Source of the DNA: Maribacter sp. MMG018
GTDB lineage: Bacteria; Bacteroidota; Bacteroidia; Flavobacteriales; Flavobacteriaceae
Reading direction: 5' to 3'
Length of the DNA stretch: 64,000 nucleotides
Assembly: GCF_018100785.1 (NCBI RefSeq)
Contig: NZ_JAGJEC010000001.1
Span: forward strand, 1,116,001-1,180,000
Shown here: positions 62,178 to 64,000 of the stretch, piece by piece
Layout of the letters: every line of letters begins with the position of its first letter
How positions within the stretch are numbered: the stretch's first letter is position 1
Program-made: the position numbers and the translations under genes
Notes under the pieces: generated by a model
What the model was told of the DNA's origin: nothing
Databases searched by the model: none
Seen by the model: the letters and a program-made list of their open reading frames with translations, nothing else

Positions 62178-64000
62178 ATGAGAAAAGCTACGATAATTTT
62201 ATCCCTGTTTTTGGTATTGGCGGCAGTGCTGTGGGGGTGTAATTCGCGAACAAATACGACGCTCGATCCTAATACGGGGGATACAGGTCAAATGATTACA
62301 CCTGTTCCCTTTAACCAAGTAAAATTGGAAGATAATTTTTGGCTTCCTAGGCTAAATACACAAAAAAAGACATTGGTGCCTTTTGCGTTGGATAAAACGA
62401 GGCCGGCAGTCGAAAATCTTAGCAAGGCGGCCCAATTTTTGGCCGGTGATTCTACAGATCTTCCCTTTCCGCACCGGTATATTTCCTCTGACCTTTATAA
62501 AGTGATGGAAGGTGCGGCTTTGATCCTTAGAGAAAATCCGGATCCAAAGCTTGAAAAGCGGATGGATAGTATTATAGATATTATTGCCAAGGCGCAAAAA
62601 GAAGATGGGTATTTATATGTGGCCCATATTACAGGGGTTTCAAAAGATGCTAGTCATTGGGGAGGCGCAGGTATGGGAGACAAACCGTACTCATGGGTGC
62701 TACACAGTCATGAGCTTTATAATATGGGGCATATGTACGAGGCTGCCATTGCATATTACCAATCTACGGGAAAGGTTAAATGGTTAAAAGTAGTGGAAAA
62801 AAATGCCCGACATATCAATAAGGTGTTTTTTGAAGGTGACCCTAATTATAATAATGGGGAGCCGATACTTCAAGCTCCCGGTCATGAGGAACTAGAATTG
62901 GCATTAGTAAAATTGTACAGGGTTACAGGAGAAAAACTGTACTTGGATATGTCTAAAAAGTTCTTGGATATCAGAGGCAAGACCTATAAGCCCGAAGGTA
63001 ATGGAGTAATGGACCCTACCTACTCACAACAGCATAAACCGGTTGCCGAACAAGACAAGGCAGTTGGCCATGCCGTGAGAGCGGCCTATTTGTATTCGGC
63101 AATGGCAGATGTTGCCTCGTTGACGAATACCAACGAATATAACAATGCCTTGAATAATATTTGGCATGATATTACCGATACCAAAATGCATATTACAGGT
63201 GGTTTAGGAGCTATTCATGGTATAGAAGGCTTTGGGCCCGCATATGTACTGCCCAACAAAGAGGCTTATAATGAAACATGTGCCGCTGTGGGCAATGTTT
63301 TTTTTAACTATAGAATGTTCTTGCTGACCAAGGAAGCGCGGTTCATGGATGTTGCCGAAATCGCTCTTTTTAATAACTCATTGGCCGGTGTAAACATAGA
63401 GGGTAATAAGTTCTTTTATGTAAACCCGTTGGAAGCTGATGGAGAAACCCCTTTTAATCATGGGAAAGCAGGGCGCTCACCTTGGTTCGGAACAGCTTGT
63501 TGCCCATCTAATATTGCAAGGTTGATACCTCAGGTTTCAGGAATGATGTATTCTTATAACGATAATGAAATCTATACTACATTTTATGCAAGCAGCTCTT
63601 CAATAATACCACTTAAAGAAGGTGCTGTGGCTATTCAACAAAAATCAGGCTATCCTTATGACGAGAAAATAGAATTACTCTTAACGCCAAAAAAAGCTCA
63701 AAGATTTGTTCTTAAACTCAGAATACCCACCTGGACAGGAGACCAATTTGTACCGGGCAAGCTCTATAGTTATGTAAACGACAATAAAAAAGATTGGCAA
63801 TTAAAGGTCAATGGAGAAGCTGTTTCCGTTGCTTTTGAAAAAGGATTCGCCATTATAGATAGGTCGTGGGAACCTGGAGATAAGGTAGAGTTGACATTAC
63901 CTATGCCGGTTAGGTTTAATACGGCAATAGAAATGGTCGAGGCCGACAAAGGGCGTGTGGCGGTGACAAAAGGGCCTTTGGTATATTGTGCGGAAGGGGT
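62178..64000 (+). CDS. GH127-type (DUF1680) lipoprotein, cut by window edge
   Basis: The ATG at 62178, 8 bp after the preceding stop, opens a frame to the window end (607 codons). A lipobox ends at Cys21 (VLWGC). The DUF1680 fold covers the rest: FWLPRLNTQ, GYLYVAHITG, HELYNMGHMYEAA. The zinc/cysteine site known from the GH127 beta-L-arabinofuranosidase HypBA1 is intact, with ETC at 366-368 and ACC ending at Cys441-Cys442. The C-terminal beta part includes RVAVTKGPLVYCAEG. The enzyme should release a beta-L-arabinofuranose or related pentofuranose. The C-terminus is outside the window. Confidence 0.88.
   Translation, partial: MRKATIILSLFLVLAAVLWGCNSRTNTTLDPNTGDTGQMITPVPFNQVKLEDNFWLPRLNTQKKTLVPFALDKTRPAVENLSKAAQFLAGDSTDLPFPHRYISSDLYKVMEGAALILRENPDPKLEKRMDSIIDIIAKAQKEDGYLYVAHITGVSKDASHWGGAGMGDKPYSWVLHSHELYNMGHMYEAAIAYYQSTGKVKWLKVVEKNARHINKVFFEGDPNYNNGEPILQAPGHEELELALVKLYRVTGEKLYLDMSKKFLDIRGKTYKPEGNGVMDPTYSQQHKPVAEQDKAVGHAVRAAYLYSAMADVASLTNTNEYNNALNNIWHDITDTKMHITGGLGAIHGIEGFGPAYVLPNKEAYNETCAAVGNVFFNYRMFLLTKEARFMDVAEIALFNNSLAGVNIEGNKFFYVNPLEADGETPFNHGKAGRSPWFGTACCPSNIARLIPQVSGMMYSYNDNEIYTTFYASSSSIIPLKEGAVAIQQKSGYPYDEKIELLLTPKKAQRFVLKLRIPTWTGDQFVPGKLYSYVNDNKKDWQLKVNGEAVSVAFEKGFAIIDRSWEPGDKVELTLPMPVRFNTAIEMVEADKGRVAVTKGPLVYCAEG

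Overview
The window is chromosomal DNA of a marine-type Flavobacteriaceae bacterium (Bacteroidota, Zobellia/Maribacter/Arenibacter-like). I infer this from several features: AT-rich intergenic DNA with TAnnTTTG-type -7 elements, a type IX secretion sorting domain, SusC/SusD proteins, an ECF sigma/FecR pair feeding a SusC with an N-terminal STN domain, an OlsF-like fused acyltransferase, and flavobacterial housekeeping genes. The species cannot be fixed from the sequence alone.

Region 1 (1-32.4 kb) is mostly housekeeping. In order it holds: a DUF4369-type lipid-exposed/periplasmic protein cut by the left edge; an APC amino-acid permease; two different TerB-like proteins on either side of mfd; fbp; a polyamine-type GNAT followed by aspartate kinase; an OlsF-like bifunctional acyltransferase; small enzymes and membrane proteins (GNAT, DUF4870, VOC, DUF1801, 2-hydroxyacid dehydrogenase, secreted esterase); a DUF4286-GGCT/ksgA/mgtE operon; a TPR protein; a ComEC-like metallo-hydrolase; serS; ribF coupled to an HTTM membrane protein; a T9SS-secreted reprolysin-like metalloprotease with a coupled lipoprotein; and prs, rplY and pth. 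The region ends with a tRNA-Leu(CAA) that has its own promoter and terminator.

Region 2 (32.8 kb to the right edge) is one polysaccharide-utilisation-type accessory region. An orphan ECF sigma gene precedes a GH172 (DUF2961) lipoprotein. A second sigma gene, almost identical to the first over 577 bp, precedes FecR, SusC and SusD. Then comes a tightly packed run: three ~1100-residue lipoproteins, each with two blocks of seven FG-GAP/VCBS calcium motifs around an ASPIC/UnbV domain; a small unknown lipoprotein; a barrel-SUMF1 fusion; an exported ADP-ribosylglycohydrolase-like lipoprotein; a GATase-like/six-hairpin glycosidase fusion; and a GH127-type (DUF1680) lipoprotein cut by the right edge.

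How the genes probably work together (inference): SusC/SusD import a glycan fragment and signal through the SusC STN domain to FecR and the sigma factor. The surface lipoproteins bind or process the glycan. The GH172 and GH127 enzymes point to a furanose (arabinofuranoside-like) component. The most unusual parts are the mosaic sigma duplication, the three double-propeller paralogues, and the SUMF1 fusion that lacks the formylglycine-generating cysteines. I saw no CRISPR array, insertion sequence, integrase, phage gene or rRNA.
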